Below are positions 17,909-26,230 of a stretch of 64,000 nt of DNA, one piece after another (position 1 is the first letter of the stretch; the number at the start of each line of letters is the position of its first letter). The DNA lies in contig NZ_JAEDAJ010000005.1 of the NCBI RefSeq assembly GCF_016623465.1, positions 1-64,000 on the forward strand, given 5' to 3'. The translations under genes and the position numbers were made by a program. The stretch is from Brachybacterium halotolerans (GTDB taxonomy: Bacteria > Actinomycetota > Actinomycetes > Actinomycetales > Dermabacteraceae). The notes under the pieces are model-generated. The model did not search any database. It saw only the letters and a list, made by a program, of their open reading frames with translations, and was not told where the DNA came from.

Positions 17909-18053
17909 GGGGCCATTGTGTCGCGCACCAGTCGGGTCATGGTCGTCGTGCCGCCGGCGAAGGGCGCCTCGTGGACGACCTCGTATCCGAGCCGGCGGTA
18001 GAAGGGGAGGTTGCGCGGCGGGGCCGTCTCCATCCAGGCAGGGCGTGCACTTC
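17905..18053 (-). pseudogene. Truncated GNAT acetyltransferase, C-terminal remnant
   Basis: The minus strand encodes 42 residues (ATG 18033 to stop 17905) including METAPPRNLPFYRRLGYEVV and ending TMTRLVRDTMAP. ETxxPRNxPFYRRLGYEV is the characteristic C-terminal block of GNAT N-acetyltransferases. Nothing resembling the acetyl-CoA-binding core lies upstream: a stop occurs 21 bases before the ATG and a 56-bp palindrome begins at 18055. The remnant overlaps the sulfatase start by ATGA. It was probably a full gene upstream of the sulfatase that lost its 5' part. Confidence 0.7.
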
Positions 18054-18054
18054 A

Positions 18055-18110
18055 CGTAGCAGGAGGTCGGGCCACGCGCCATATGGCACGCGACCCGACC
18101 TCCTGCTACG
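18055..18110. repeat. 56-bp near-perfect palindrome
   Basis: Outer arms of 17 bases (18055-18071 and 18094-18110) are perfect inverted repeats, and the centre contains the 10-base palindrome GCCATATGGC (18078-18087) with partly paired flanks. It lies exactly at the broken edge of the acetyltransferase remnant and downstream of the SPFH gene. It may be a dispersed palindromic element, or a terminator for the SPFH gene; base composition and structure suit either. Confidence 0.65.
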
Positions 18111-18185
18111 CCGAATGCTCGCCCCGGTGGGATACCGGATCCGCGACCGGGGCGGAGCGGGCGGCGCGGACCCGCTCCCGTCGTA

Positions 18186-19325
18186 TCAGCCCTGCTGGCC
18201 GGGGTGCGCCCACGGCGGCTGCTGGCCGCCCTGGCCGCCGTTCCCCTGCGCCTGCTGCTGCGCGTTCTGCGCGGCGCGCTGGGCGTCGGCCTTGGCCTCC
18301 TGGGCCCGCTGAGCGGCTGCCCGACGGGCGGCCTCGGCGCGCTGACGGCGGCTCTCGTCGGCCTCCGCGGAGGCGTCGCCCGCGCCGGCGTCCGAGGCAT
18401 CCTGCGCGGCCTGCGCCTGGAGCATCGCGGTGCGGATCTCGTCGCCCATCGACCCGACGGTGCCGGGGTTCGAGGGCAGGAACAGCACGTTGGAGCGGCC
18501 GTTGCGGGCCACGTCCTGCATGGTGTCGAAGTACTGCGTCATCAGCAGCAGCTGCTCCGCGCTGGACTCGATGCCCACCTTGCGCAGCATCTCGTACTGC
18601 TCGGCGATGCCCATGGCGATCGCCTTGCGCTGCGCGGCGACGCCCTCACCCTGCAGGCGCTTGGACTCGGCCTCCGCCTCGGCCTGGGTGACGCGCTTGA
18701 TCTTGTCGGCCTCGGCGAGGGACTGCGCGGCGACGCGGTCGCGCTGGGCGGCGTTGATCGAGTTCATCGAGTCGCGCACGCGCTGGTCGGGAGAGATGTC
18801 CTGGACCAGGGTGTTGACGATGTTGAAGCCGAACTCGCGCATGCGCTCGCTCAGCGTGTTCTCGACGCTGCGGGCGATGTCGTCCTTCGACTCGAAGGCC
18901 GCGTCGAGCTCGAGGCCCGAGAGCGCCGAGCGCACCGTGTCGAAGACATAGGACCGGATCTGGTTCTCAGGGTTCGACAGCCGGTAATAGGCGTCGACGA
19001 CCTGGTCCTCCTTGATGACGTACTGCACCGCGACCGGCACCGTCACGAACACGTTGTCCTTGGTCTTGGACTCGATGTTGACCTCGAGCTGCTGGATGCG
19101 CAGCGAGATCGGCCGGGTCGTGGAATCGACGAACGGCGCCTTGACGTTCAGGCCGGGCGTGGCGACGCGCTTGAACTTCCCGAAGCGCTCGACGATCACG
19201 TTCTCCTGCGTGTGCACCGTGAACATGATGCTGGTGCGCAGGCCCCCGAACAGAAGCGCCGCAAGGATGGCCAGGACGACCACCAGGACGACGATCACGA
19301 TGAGGACGGCGATGGCCCCCTCCAT
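18186..19325 (-). CDS. SPFH/band-7 (stomatin-like) membrane protein
   Basis: 379-residue membrane-anchored scaffold of the stomatin/QmcA type. It has one N-terminal transmembrane segment (residues about 4-30, Val/Leu/Ala-rich), then the band-7 domain (ENVIVERFGKFKRVATPGLN, VQYVIKEDQVVDAYYRL) and a coiled-coil-like Ala/Glu/Lys stretch (AEADKIKRVTQAEAEAESKRLQ). The C-terminal 90 residues are Ala/Gln-rich, ending in a QGNGGQGGQQPP tail. Family members organise membrane microdomains and protease complexes. No NfeD partner is adjacent; it appears to be a single gene with a GAGGG-type ribosome site before ATG 19325. Confidence 0.9.
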   Translation of the reverse strand: MEGAIAVLIVIVVLVVVLAILAALLFGGLRTSIMFTVHTQENVIVERFGKFKRVATPGLNVKAPFVDSTTRPISLRIQQLEVNIESKTKDNVFVTVPVAVQYVIKEDQVVDAYYRLSNPENQIRSYVFDTVRSALSGLELDAAFESKDDIARSVENTLSERMREFGFNIVNTLVQDISPDQRVRDSMNSINAAQRDRVAAQSLAEADKIKRVTQAEAEAESKRLQGEGVAAQRKAIAMGIAEQYEMLRKVGIESSAEQLLLMTQYFDTMQDVARNGRSNVLFLPSNPGTVGSMGDEIRTAMLQAQAAQDASDAGAGDASAEADESRRQRAEAARRAAAQRAQEAKADAQRAAQNAQQQAQGNGGQGGQQPPWAHPGQQG

Positions 19326-19421
19326 GGGATCCCCTCTCGTTGTGCGTGTGCATCCGGCGCGATCGCGCCGGATGGGACTCAGGTCACGCTACCAGTGGGG
19401 AGGAGATCGGCCCAGGTCGCG

Positions 19422-19955
19422 TCAGGCCCCGTCGACCCCGGCCCCGAGCTCCTCGCGGATGCGGCGCTCGATGCGCGAGGGCGGCACGGGCGGCGCGTAG
19501 CGGCGCAGTACCCGGCCCTCGGGCGAGACGAGGAACTTCGTGAAGTTCCAGCTGATGCGGCCGCCGATGAGGCCGCCCTTCTGCGTCTGCAGCCACGAGA
19601 ACACCGGGTGCGCCTCGGGGCCGTTGACCTTCACCGTCGAGAACATCGGGAAGGTGACGTCGAAGTTGTCGGAGCAGAACACCTCGATCTGCTCGTCCCC
19701 CTCGAGCTCCTGGTGGAACTGGTCCGAGGGGAAGCCGAGGACGGAGAAGCCCTGGTGGTGGTGCCTGCGGTGCAGGTCCTCGAGGTCGCGCAGCTGCGGG
19801 GTGAACAGGCAGCGAGAGGCCGTGTTCACCACGAGCACGAGCTGCCCGCGGTACCGCTCGAGCGGCACCTCCTCGCCGGTGATCGAGGTGGCGGTGAAGT
19901 CGTGCAGGGTGAGGGTGCGCGGGGACGACGCATGGAGGTCGGGCTGTGCCGCCAT
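19422..19955 (-). CDS. Glutathione peroxidase-family thiol peroxidase
   Basis: 177-residue peroxidase reducing hydroperoxides. The catalytic set is present: Cys49 (NTASRCLFTPQ), Gln79 (FPSDQF), Trp136 and Asn137 (ISWNFTKFLV). The selenocysteine position is an ordinary cysteine, and FPCNQF is FPSDQF here, so no cysteine exists at that second site; a resolving thiol may be Cys94. In bacteria such enzymes usually take electrons from thioredoxin. The start at 19955 has GAGGAGGAGCACCC upstream. The 377-bp gap beyond it (19956-20332) is G-rich on the plus strand and shows no gene. Confidence 0.9.
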   Translation of the reverse strand: MAAQPDLHASSPRTLTLHDFTATSITGEEVPLERYRGQLVLVVNTASRCLFTPQLRDLEDLHRRHHHQGFSVLGFPSDQFHQELEGDEQIEVFCSDNFDVTFPMFSTVKVNGPEAHPVFSWLQTQKGGLIGGRISWNFTKFLVSPEGRVLRRYAPPVPPSRIERRIREELGAGVDGA

Positions 19956-20311
19956 GGGTGCTCCTCCTCGAGGACGTGGTGGCGTGGTCGCGTGATGGGC
20001 GACGGGGCGTGGTGACGTGATGTGGCGTGGGGCGATGGGCGTGCGGTGGGCGGGCCGGTGAGGCGTCCGCGGCGAGGAGCGTCACCTCGGCGCGCGAGGG
20101 CCGACGGCGCGTCAGCACCGCGGAGGATGTCGAGAGTGGGGGCTGCCTACGCGTGCGTCCGCGATCGGGCTACGCCATCGTAACGTGTCCCACTCCACAG
20201 AACCTGAGTGCGTCCGGCCGGCGGGAGCGCCGGTCGGCCGACGCGCTCAGCCGGGATCGCTCCGCCCGCCTGCGCCGTCCGCCCGCCCGTCCCGTCACGC
20301 AGCCCGCGCGT

Positions 20312-20344
20312 CCGCTCACGCGAGGAACCCGCTCACGCGAGGAA
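20312..20344. repeat. 17-bp-period tandem duplication over a stop codon
   Basis: A 16-base unit (20312-20327) recurs at 20329-20344. The second copy covers the last codons and stop of the PfkB gene, so the gene end FLA-stop is duplicated just downstream. Confidence 0.6.
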
Positions 20345-21244
20345 GGCGTCGACCTCGGCGCGCGTGGGCGCGGTCGCGGGCCCGCGCCGGGTCACCTTGA
20401 TCGCCGCGGCGGCGTTCGCGCGGGTCGCCGCGGTCTCCCAGTCCGCACCGAGGGCGCGCTCCGCGAGCAGCACGCCGGTGTGGGTATCGCCCGCGCCGTT
20501 GGTGTCCACGGGGGTCTGCGGGAATCCGGGGAGCGAGGTGCCGCGGCCGTGGTGGAACACGGTGCAGCCGCGCTTCCCGTCGCGCACGATCACGACGCCG
20601 CCCGGGCGGATCCGCCGGTGGAGCGCCTCCGGGGTGTCCTCGAGGCCGTCGCGGTCGGTGAGCGCGAGCGCCTCGTCCGCGTTCGAGGTCCACACGGTCA
20701 CGAGCCGCAGCACGCGCTCGCGCAGCTCCTCGTCGAAGGAGGCGAAGGGCGCACCGGGGTCCAGCACGACCTCGACCCCGTCCGGGATCTGCTCGAGCCA
20801 CTCCAGGAGCGGGTCGCGGGTGGGCGCGAAGAAGCTGTAGCCCGAGAGGCACAGCAGATCGCCGGGCTGCGGGTCCAGCCGGGAGAGGGAGGCCGCGGTG
20901 ATGCGCCGCTCGGCGCCGTAGCCGGTGACGAAGGTGCGCTCGGCGCTCGGCTCGACCAGGACGATGCACTCGGCGGTGTCCTTGTCCGCGATCGGCCCGG
21001 TCGCGAGAGCGACCCCGTCGGCCGCGAGGGCCTCGCGCACCAGGTCCCCGTTCGGTCCGGTGCCATGGGCGCCGCCATGGACGGCCTCGGCGCCGGCGCG
21101 GGCTGCCGCGACCAGGATGTTCACCGCGCCGCCGGCGAAGCGATGGGCGTCGGCGGCGTTGACGTTGCCGCCGCGCGGCGGCAGCGCGGGCACCTCGACG
21201 ACGAGGTCCACGAGAGCCTGGGCGGTGTGCAGCACGCGGGGCAT
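20333..21244 (-). CDS. PfkB-family carbohydrate kinase
   Basis: 303-residue ribokinase-family kinase phosphorylating a sugar or nucleoside. The N-terminal GGNVNAADAHRFAGGAVNILVAAAR block and the C-terminal signature NGAGDTHTGVLLAE, with the catalytic Asp in GAGD, are clear. The reading of substrate is not possible from sequence; similar actinobacterial proteins are annotated only as PfkB-like. It stands alone, 48 bases from the neighbouring membrane-protein gene on the same strand. A kinase acting on the ketose from the 5.0-kb isomerase would be needed somewhere, but nothing ties this gene to it. Confidence 0.9.
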   Translation of the reverse strand: MPRVLHTAQALVDLVVEVPALPPRGGNVNAADAHRFAGGAVNILVAAARAGAEAVHGGAHGTGPNGDLVREALAADGVALATGPIADKDTAECIVLVEPSAERTFVTGYGAERRITAASLSRLDPQPGDLLCLSGYSFFAPTRDPLLEWLEQIPDGVEVVLDPGAPFASFDEELRERVLRLVTVWTSNADEALALTDRDGLEDTPEALHRRIRPGGVVIVRDGKRGCTVFHHGRGTSLPGFPQTPVDTNGAGDTHTGVLLAERALGADWETAATRANAAAAIKVTRRGPATAPTRAEVDAFLA

Positions 21245-21292
21245 GGCCCGAGTCTAGGGTGCCGGTCCAGGTGCGGATCCTCGGGTTCCGGT

Positions 21293-21922
21293 CTAGGGAT
21301 GCGGGCCCGCGGTGATCTGCCGCCCCCGCGGCGGCGCCGCGAGGCCGACGATCGCCAGCTCGTGGGAGGACGCGATCATGAGCAGGCGGCACATGATCGG
21401 CGCGACGAACGCGAGACCCAGCAGGACGAGCAGCACGGAGTCGGTCGCCGTCCCGGGTCCGAGCACCGGCGAGGGCACCAGGCAGAGCAGGCCGAGGACG
21501 GGGGTCGTGACGATCCCGCAGGCGCCGAGCAGCGCGAACAGCAGTCGGCGACCCCCGCGCACCACCGCTCCGAGGCGCCCGGTGGTGAGCTCGAGGGTGC
21601 GGATCAGCACCAGGATGTCGAGCACGAGCGCCGCGATCGCCAGGAGCGCTGCGAGGACCAGGGCCAGCAGGCTCATGCCGAGCCAGGCGAGGAACACTCC
21701 GACCCCGTCGTCGGGATTGCCGGTGGGCTCGCCGGTGAGCTGATCCCCCCAGAGGCCGATGGAGATGACCGAGGCCAGGGGCACCGCGAGGACGAGGGTG
21801 AGCGTGATCCCGACCAGCGCGTCGGCCAGCACGAGCCGACGGGTCCCGACGATCGCGCGCGCCGCCACGGGCACCGCCGCCCGGAGGGCGGCGGACCGGA
21901 GGGGCGGCTGGGGGTCGCTCAC
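21293..21922 (-). CDS. Hypothetical multi-pass membrane protein
   Basis: 209-residue protein I do not recognise. About four hydrophobic segments are visible (near residues 30-55, 75-105, 128-150 and 160-180) separated by short charged loops; the tail is Arg/Pro-rich. It starts with GTG at 21922, divergent from the penicillin-binding protein with only about 80 bases between starts, and lies upstream of the PfkB gene. No motif suggests a function. Confidence 0.6.
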   Translation of the reverse strand: MSDPQPPLRSAALRAAVPVAARAIVGTRRLVLADALVGITLTLVLAVPLASVISIGLWGDQLTGEPTGNPDDGVGVFLAWLGMSLLALVLAALLAIAALVLDILVLIRTLELTTGRLGAVVRGGRRLLFALLGACGIVTTPVLGLLCLVPSPVLGPGTATDSVLLVLLGLAFVAPIMCRLLMIASSHELAIVGLAAPPRGRQITAGPHP

Positions 21923-22002
21923 GCCTCCAACCTATCCGCCGCGCCGTGCAGGTCCTGTGCATCTGTGGACGGATCCCAGCAGGGTGCAGGACGATGGGCC
22001 GC

Positions 22003-23967
22003 ATGGCGTCTGCTTCCTCACCCTCCGAGCCCGCACCCACCCGCCGTCGTCGCGGGCCGATCATCGCGGGGATCTCCGCCGTGGTGGTCCTCGCCCTGAT
22101 CGCCGCCTTCTTCATCGTCCGCGATCGCGCGGGCGACGGGTCGAAGGAGGCGAAGGCGCTGGCCACGGCCCTCGCGAGCGGTGACTTCAGCGGCGTGACG
22201 CTCACGGGCACCGATGCCGCCGGCGCGAAGAAGGAGCGCGAGAAAGCCCTCGGCGACCTCCAGGACGCCACCGGGAAGGCACCCAGCGTCGACGTCTCGA
22301 AGGTCGAGAAGGGGGACGACGGGACGCGCACGGCGACCCTCGACTGGAGCTGGACCCTCCCGCACGACGCCGGGACCTGGGACTACACCACCACCGCGAC
22401 CCTCACCGAGGACGGGGACACCTGGGCGACGAGCCTGGATCCCTCCGAGCTCGCCCCTGATCTCACGGCCGACGAGACCGTCTCGCTGCGCACCGTCCAG
22501 GGGGACCTCGGCTCGATCACCGACCGCGACGGCGACGACCTCTACGGCCCGCGCGAGGTCCGTGTGCTCGGCATCGACAAGACCCAGGTCGACGCCGACC
22601 AGCAGCAGGACGCCGCGAAGAAGCTCGCCGATCTCCTCGGCATCGACGCCGACACCTTCGCCGCCTCCGTGAAGAGCGCGGGGGAGAAGGCCTTCGTCCC
22701 CGCCCTCACGATCCGCGAGAGCGCCGTGGACGACTACCCGCTGGGGAAGGCGGCCGACGTCCCCGGGTACCACGAGGAGAAGGAGACCCAGCCGCTCGCG
22801 GTCACCAAGGACTTCGCGCCGGGTGTCCTCGGCTCCCTGCGCGAGGCCACGAAGGAGGACATCGATGAGTCCGACGGGAAGATCGTCGAGGGCGACATGG
22901 TGGGCAGCGGCGGGGTCGCCGCGGCCGAGCGCGACGCCCTCGTCGGCACCCTTGGCGTCGAGGTCGTCGCGGCGGACGCGAAGACCGGCAAGGAGCGGAA
23001 GCTCCACGCGACGGACGCGACCGCCGGCAAGGACGTGCAGACCACCCTCGACACCGACCTGCAGAAGAAGGCCACCGAGGCCATCGCGGACCAGGACTCC
23101 GCGAGCGCCGTCGTCGTCATGCAGCCATCGACCGGTGACGTCCTGGCCTCCGCGCTCGGTCCGACGGGTCAGTCCTACCCGGTGGGCCTCGTGGGCCAGT
23201 ACGCGCCGGGCTCGACGTTCAAGACCGTGACCGCGCTGTCCCTGCTGCGCGCGGGCGACACCCCCGATACGTCCGTCGAGTGCCCCGCGACCGCGAGCGT
23301 CGAGGGGCGGTCCTTCAAGAACGCCGACTCGATGGACAAGAGCCTGTTCGGGAAGATGTCCCTGGCCACCGCGATCGCCCATTCCTGCAACACGGCGATG
23401 CTTCTGCAGTACGACACGGTCTCCCAGAAGAAGCTGGCCGACGCCGCGACCACACTGGGCATCGGCCAGGACGCGCCCGAGGGCCTCAGCAGCGCGTTCA
23501 TGGGGAAGGTCGACCCCGACGACTCGGGCGTCGAGCACGCCGCGGACATGATGGGCCAGGGCCGCGTGCTCACCTCGCCGCTGAGCATGGCGACCGTGCT
23601 CTCGAGCATCCAGAACGGCTCCACCGTGCGTCCCCGCATCCTCGCGGACGACGACTCGAAGGCCCCCGATGTCGACAACCCGCTGACGAAGGACGAGACC
23701 TCCCAGCTGCAGGACATGCTCCACGGCGTGGTCACCGAGGGGACGCTCAAGAGCACCTTCGGGGATGTGAAGGGCGACCAGATCATCGGTAAGACCGGCA
23801 CCGCCGAGTGGACCGACGAGAACGGGGACGACAAGCTGCACTCGTGGGTCGTCGTCGCCCAGGGCGATGTGGTCGTGGCGGCCTTCGTCGAGGACGGCGG
23901 CTACGGTGCGACCACCGCCGGACCCATCGCCAAGGAGGTCCTGCAGGACGCCCAGAAGCAGGGGTGA
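22003..23967 (+). CDS. MecA-like class B penicillin-binding protein
   Basis: 654-residue membrane-anchored D,D-transpeptidase crosslinking peptidoglycan. Order: Arg-rich cytoplasmic tail, one transmembrane helix (residues about 20-40), an NTF2-like N-terminal domain (about 45-150) as in MecA/PBP2a, a dimerisation region, and the transpeptidase. Active-site motifs are S404-T-F-K407, S461-C-N and K597-T-G. This architecture resembles MecA-type PBPs rather than FtsI. Start is uncertain among GTG 21946, ATG 21994 and ATG 22003; I chose 22003 since the protein-like sequence begins there. Beta-lactam tolerance is possible but not shown. Confidence 0.88.
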   Translation: MASASSPSEPAPTRRRRGPIIAGISAVVVLALIAAFFIVRDRAGDGSKEAKALATALASGDFSGVTLTGTDAAGAKKEREKALGDLQDATGKAPSVDVSKVEKGDDGTRTATLDWSWTLPHDAGTWDYTTTATLTEDGDTWATSLDPSELAPDLTADETVSLRTVQGDLGSITDRDGDDLYGPREVRVLGIDKTQVDADQQQDAAKKLADLLGIDADTFAASVKSAGEKAFVPALTIRESAVDDYPLGKAADVPGYHEEKETQPLAVTKDFAPGVLGSLREATKEDIDESDGKIVEGDMVGSGGVAAAERDALVGTLGVEVVAADAKTGKERKLHATDATAGKDVQTTLDTDLQKKATEAIADQDSASAVVVMQPSTGDVLASALGPTGQSYPVGLVGQYAPGSTFKTVTALSLLRAGDTPDTSVECPATASVEGRSFKNADSMDKSLFGKMSLATAIAHSCNTAMLLQYDTVSQKKLADAATTLGIGQDAPEGLSSAFMGKVDPDDSGVEHAADMMGQGRVLTSPLSMATVLSSIQNGSTVRPRILADDDSKAPDVDNPLTKDETSQLQDMLHGVVTEGTLKSTFGDVKGDQIIGKTGTAEWTDENGDDKLHSWVVVAQGDVVVAAFVEDGGYGATTAGPIAKEVLQDAQKQG

Positions 23968-23992
23968 GCGCGGGGCCGCGCCGGCCTCGTGC

Positions 23993-24014
23993 GCGCGCGG
24001 CGTCGGCCGCGCGC
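23993..24014. terminator. Bidirectional GC-rich hairpin
   Basis: Perfect 9-base arms (23993-24001 and 24006-24014) with a 4-base loop lie in the 51-bp gap between the convergent PBP and MerR-PP2C genes, the expected place for a shared terminator. Confidence 0.55.
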
Positions 24015-24018
24015 CCGC

Positions 24019-25224
24019 TCAGCCGAGGTCGGCGACGATCGCGGCGAGATTGTCCGGAGCGCCCGCCTCGAGCGTCCGACGCGCGATGTCCTGGACCGTC
24101 CGCTCCGAGGAGGAGCCGGCGAGCAGCGACTCGCCGAGCGCCTCCGGGGTCAGGACCGCGTGGATCCCGTCGCTCGTGAGCACCAGCCGGTCGCCCGCGA
24201 TGAGCGTGCGCACGATGAGATCGGGCGCCGTGGGAGCACCGGCAGCGAGCGCGCGGTTCAGCACGGCGCGCCGGGGATCCGCCGCGGCCTCCTCCTCGGT
24301 CAGCCGCCCCGCTGCCACCAGCGACGCGACCTGCGTGTGATCCCTGGTCAGCGGCTCTACGTGCCCCTCGCGCACGAGCAGGGCCCGGCCGTCCCCGAGA
24401 TGGGCGAGCACGAGGCGCTTCCCGTCGAGGACCGCCGCGAGGAGGGCCGCGCCGGAGGCGCCGTCGGCCGGGAGCAGATCCGGGAGCGCGGCCCACGCGG
24501 ACTCGAGCGCGGCGAGGACATCGGAGGCGGGAGGCCCGTCCGCGCCGCTGTCGAGGGCCGTGCGCAGGCCCTCGCCGAGTGCGTCGAGCAGGCGGCCGGA
24601 GAGGTCGTCGTCGGCCCCGAAGCCGTCGGCGATCGCGAGCAGGAGACGGCCGCCCGGCAGGTCCTGGACGTGCACGGCGTCCTGCTGCGTCGCGCGCACG
24701 CCGCCCTGCTCGAGGACGTGCGCGATGCGGACGGCGGCGGATGCGGTCGCGCTGCGCTCGTCGGGGTGCGCGGGGTGCGCGGGGTGCGCGGGGTGCCCTG
24801 TGTGCGCGGTGCGTTCGGTGTGGTCGGTGGTCATGGGACTCTCCTCCGTCGGGAGCGTCCGGAGGTCCGTGAGCAGCGAGGCCACCTCGGTGCTGCGGGT
24901 GCGGGCATCGGCCTGCTCCTGCAGCCACCAGGAGCGCAGCTCCTGGCCGGCGGCGTCGGCGGGGAGGTCGCAGATCACGCGGATCCGCTCGAGCCCCATG
25001 CCGAGTCCCCGCAGACGGGCGATGAGCAGGGCACGCCCGACCTGGTCCGCGCCGTAGCGTCGGTACCCGGTGAACGGGTCCACGTGCCGCGGCGGCAGCA
25101 GGTCGGAGGCGTCGTACAGACGCAGCGCCTTCGGGCTGAGCCCGCTGCGTCGCGCCAGCTCCCCGATGCCGAGGAAGTCCTCGGGTGCGATGCGTCCGCG
25201 AGCGTCCCGTCCGTCGGTTCCCAT
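24019..25224 (-). CDS. MerR-type regulator fused to a PP2C-like phosphatase
   Basis: 401-residue two-domain protein. Residues about 15-90 form a MerR DNA-binding domain (LGIGELARRSGLSPKALRLYD, GYRRYGADQVGRA) with a coiled dimerisation helix to about 125. After a His/Pro repeat linker (HPAHPAHPAHP) comes a PP2C/SpoIIE-like domain (about 165-401) with ADGFGADD, LGDGRALLVREG, LTRDHT, VLTSDGIHAVL and the DN motif in APDNLAAIV; the N-terminal RxxNxD element reads RATQQDA. ATG 25224 has GAGGAG 8 bases upstream. A second ATG (24834, residue 131) sits 6 bases after GGAGGAG, so the phosphatase half could also be made alone. Target genes and phosphosubstrate are unknown. Confidence 0.85.
   Translation of the reverse strand: MGTDGRDARGRIAPEDFLGIGELARRSGLSPKALRLYDASDLLPPRHVDPFTGYRRYGADQVGRALLIARLRGLGMGLERIRVICDLPADAAGQELRSWWLQEQADARTRSTEVASLLTDLRTLPTEESPMTTDHTERTAHTGHPAHPAHPAHPDERSATASAAVRIAHVLEQGGVRATQQDAVHVQDLPGGRLLLAIADGFGADDDLSGRLLDALGEGLRTALDSGADGPPASDVLAALESAWAALPDLLPADGASGAALLAAVLDGKRLVLAHLGDGRALLVREGHVEPLTRDHTQVASLVAAGRLTEEEAAADPRRAVLNRALAAGAPTAPDLIVRTLIAGDRLVLTSDGIHAVLTPEALGESLLAGSSSERTVQDIARRTLEAGAPDNLAAIVADLG
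24762..24797. repeat. Four 9-bp tandem repeats
   Basis: Unit CGGGGTGCG is repeated four times (last copy ends CC). On the minus strand it encodes the His-Pro-Ala repeats in the linker of the MerR-PP2C protein; copy-number change would lengthen or shorten the linker in frame. Confidence 0.7.
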
Positions 25225-25333
25225 CGTGCGGCTCCTCGTCGTGCCGGGCGGTGCGCCCGGGCGTGATGCTCCGGATTCTCCGGTGCGGGGATCTCCCGCA
25301 CCCCGCACGCTGGTCCCTGACCCGAGGGGAGGG

Positions 25334-26164
25334 TCAACGCTCCTGGCCGCGCGCCTCTCCGCGTGCCTCGCCGCGCCGCATCATCCGGCCCACGGTGGAG
25401 GCCACCAGACGCGTGGGCAGCACGCGACGCGTCAGCTGCGCCATCGCGGTGTTCGCCATCCCCGGCACCACGGTCGACGGCGGGTGGCGCCGGGAGAGAG
25501 CCTTGAGGGCGGCCTCGACGACCTCGTCGGGCTCCATGCGCGGCAGGCCCGCCGCGGCGGCCTCGCCCGCGACCTCGAAGAACTCGGTCTTCGCGGGGCC
25601 GGGGCAGAGGGCGAGCACGCGCAGACCGGCGGAGCGCGACTCCTCCCACAGCGCCTGCGTGAAGTTCAGGACGAAAGCCTTCGAGGCGCCGTAGACGGCG
25701 AGGCCGGGGTTCGGCTGGAAGGCGGCGAGGCTCGCGAGGTTCACGAGGATCCCGTTCCCGCTCGCCCGCAGGTCCGGGAGGAACGTCGTGGTGAGGTCCA
25801 CGAGCGCGTCGACGTTCAGGCGCACCATCTCGAGGGTGCGCTCCTCGTCGACCCGGTGCAGGGCGCCGGAGTACCCGAAGCCCGCGTTGTTCACGAGCCC
25901 GGTGAGAGTGATGCCGCGCTGAGTGAGGTCGCGGCGCAGCGCGGCCGCGGCGCCCTCGCGCGAGAGATCCATGGTCAGCGTCGTGACGGTGACGCCGTGC
26001 GCGGAGCCGATCTGCGAGGCGACCTCGGCGAGGCGGTCGGCGCGGCGGGCGACGAGCACGAGGTCGGCGCCACGGGCGGCCAGCTGGTGGGCGAACTCGA
26101 CGCCCAGGCCGGAGCTCGCGCCGGTCACCATCACGGTCGCGTTCTCGAGGTGCAGCGGGCGCAT
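25334..26164 (-). CDS. Short-chain dehydrogenase/reductase
   Basis: 276-residue classical SDR, an NAD(P)-dependent oxidoreductase. The nucleotide-binding TGASSGLG (residues about 14-21), the NNAGFG segment and the catalytic YGASK (Tyr and Lys) are all present. The DltE/YqjQ-like C-terminus (GPAKTEFFEVAG, MEPDEVVEAAL) suggests the poorly defined branch acting on hydrophobic alcohols. It sits between the MerR-PP2C and HAD genes on the same strand with about 65-110 base gaps, so possible cotranscription. The tail RGEARGEARGQER is Arg/Gly-rich. Confidence 0.92.
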   Translation of the reverse strand: MRPLHLENATVMVTGASSGLGVEFAHQLAARGADLVLVARRADRLAEVASQIGSAHGVTVTTLTMDLSREGAAAALRRDLTQRGITLTGLVNNAGFGYSGALHRVDEERTLEMVRLNVDALVDLTTTFLPDLRASGNGILVNLASLAAFQPNPGLAVYGASKAFVLNFTQALWEESRSAGLRVLALCPGPAKTEFFEVAGEAAAAGLPRMEPDEVVEAALKALSRRHPPSTVVPGMANTAMAQLTRRVLPTRLVASTVGRMMRRGEARGEARGQER

Positions 26165-26230
26165 GGGCCGGTCCTTTCGGTGGACGGGGCGGGGGAGGGG
26201 ATGAGGTGCAGGGGCCGACGGGCCCGGCGG

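Noticed and set aside
19956..20332. Possible RNA gene or riboswitch in the gap upstream of glutathione peroxidase
   Set aside because: G-rich and repetitive, but no conserved fold, tRNA cloverleaf or coding frame could be made out.
24762..24797. CRISPR-like repeat array
   Set aside because: Nine-base units without spacers, inside a coding linker.
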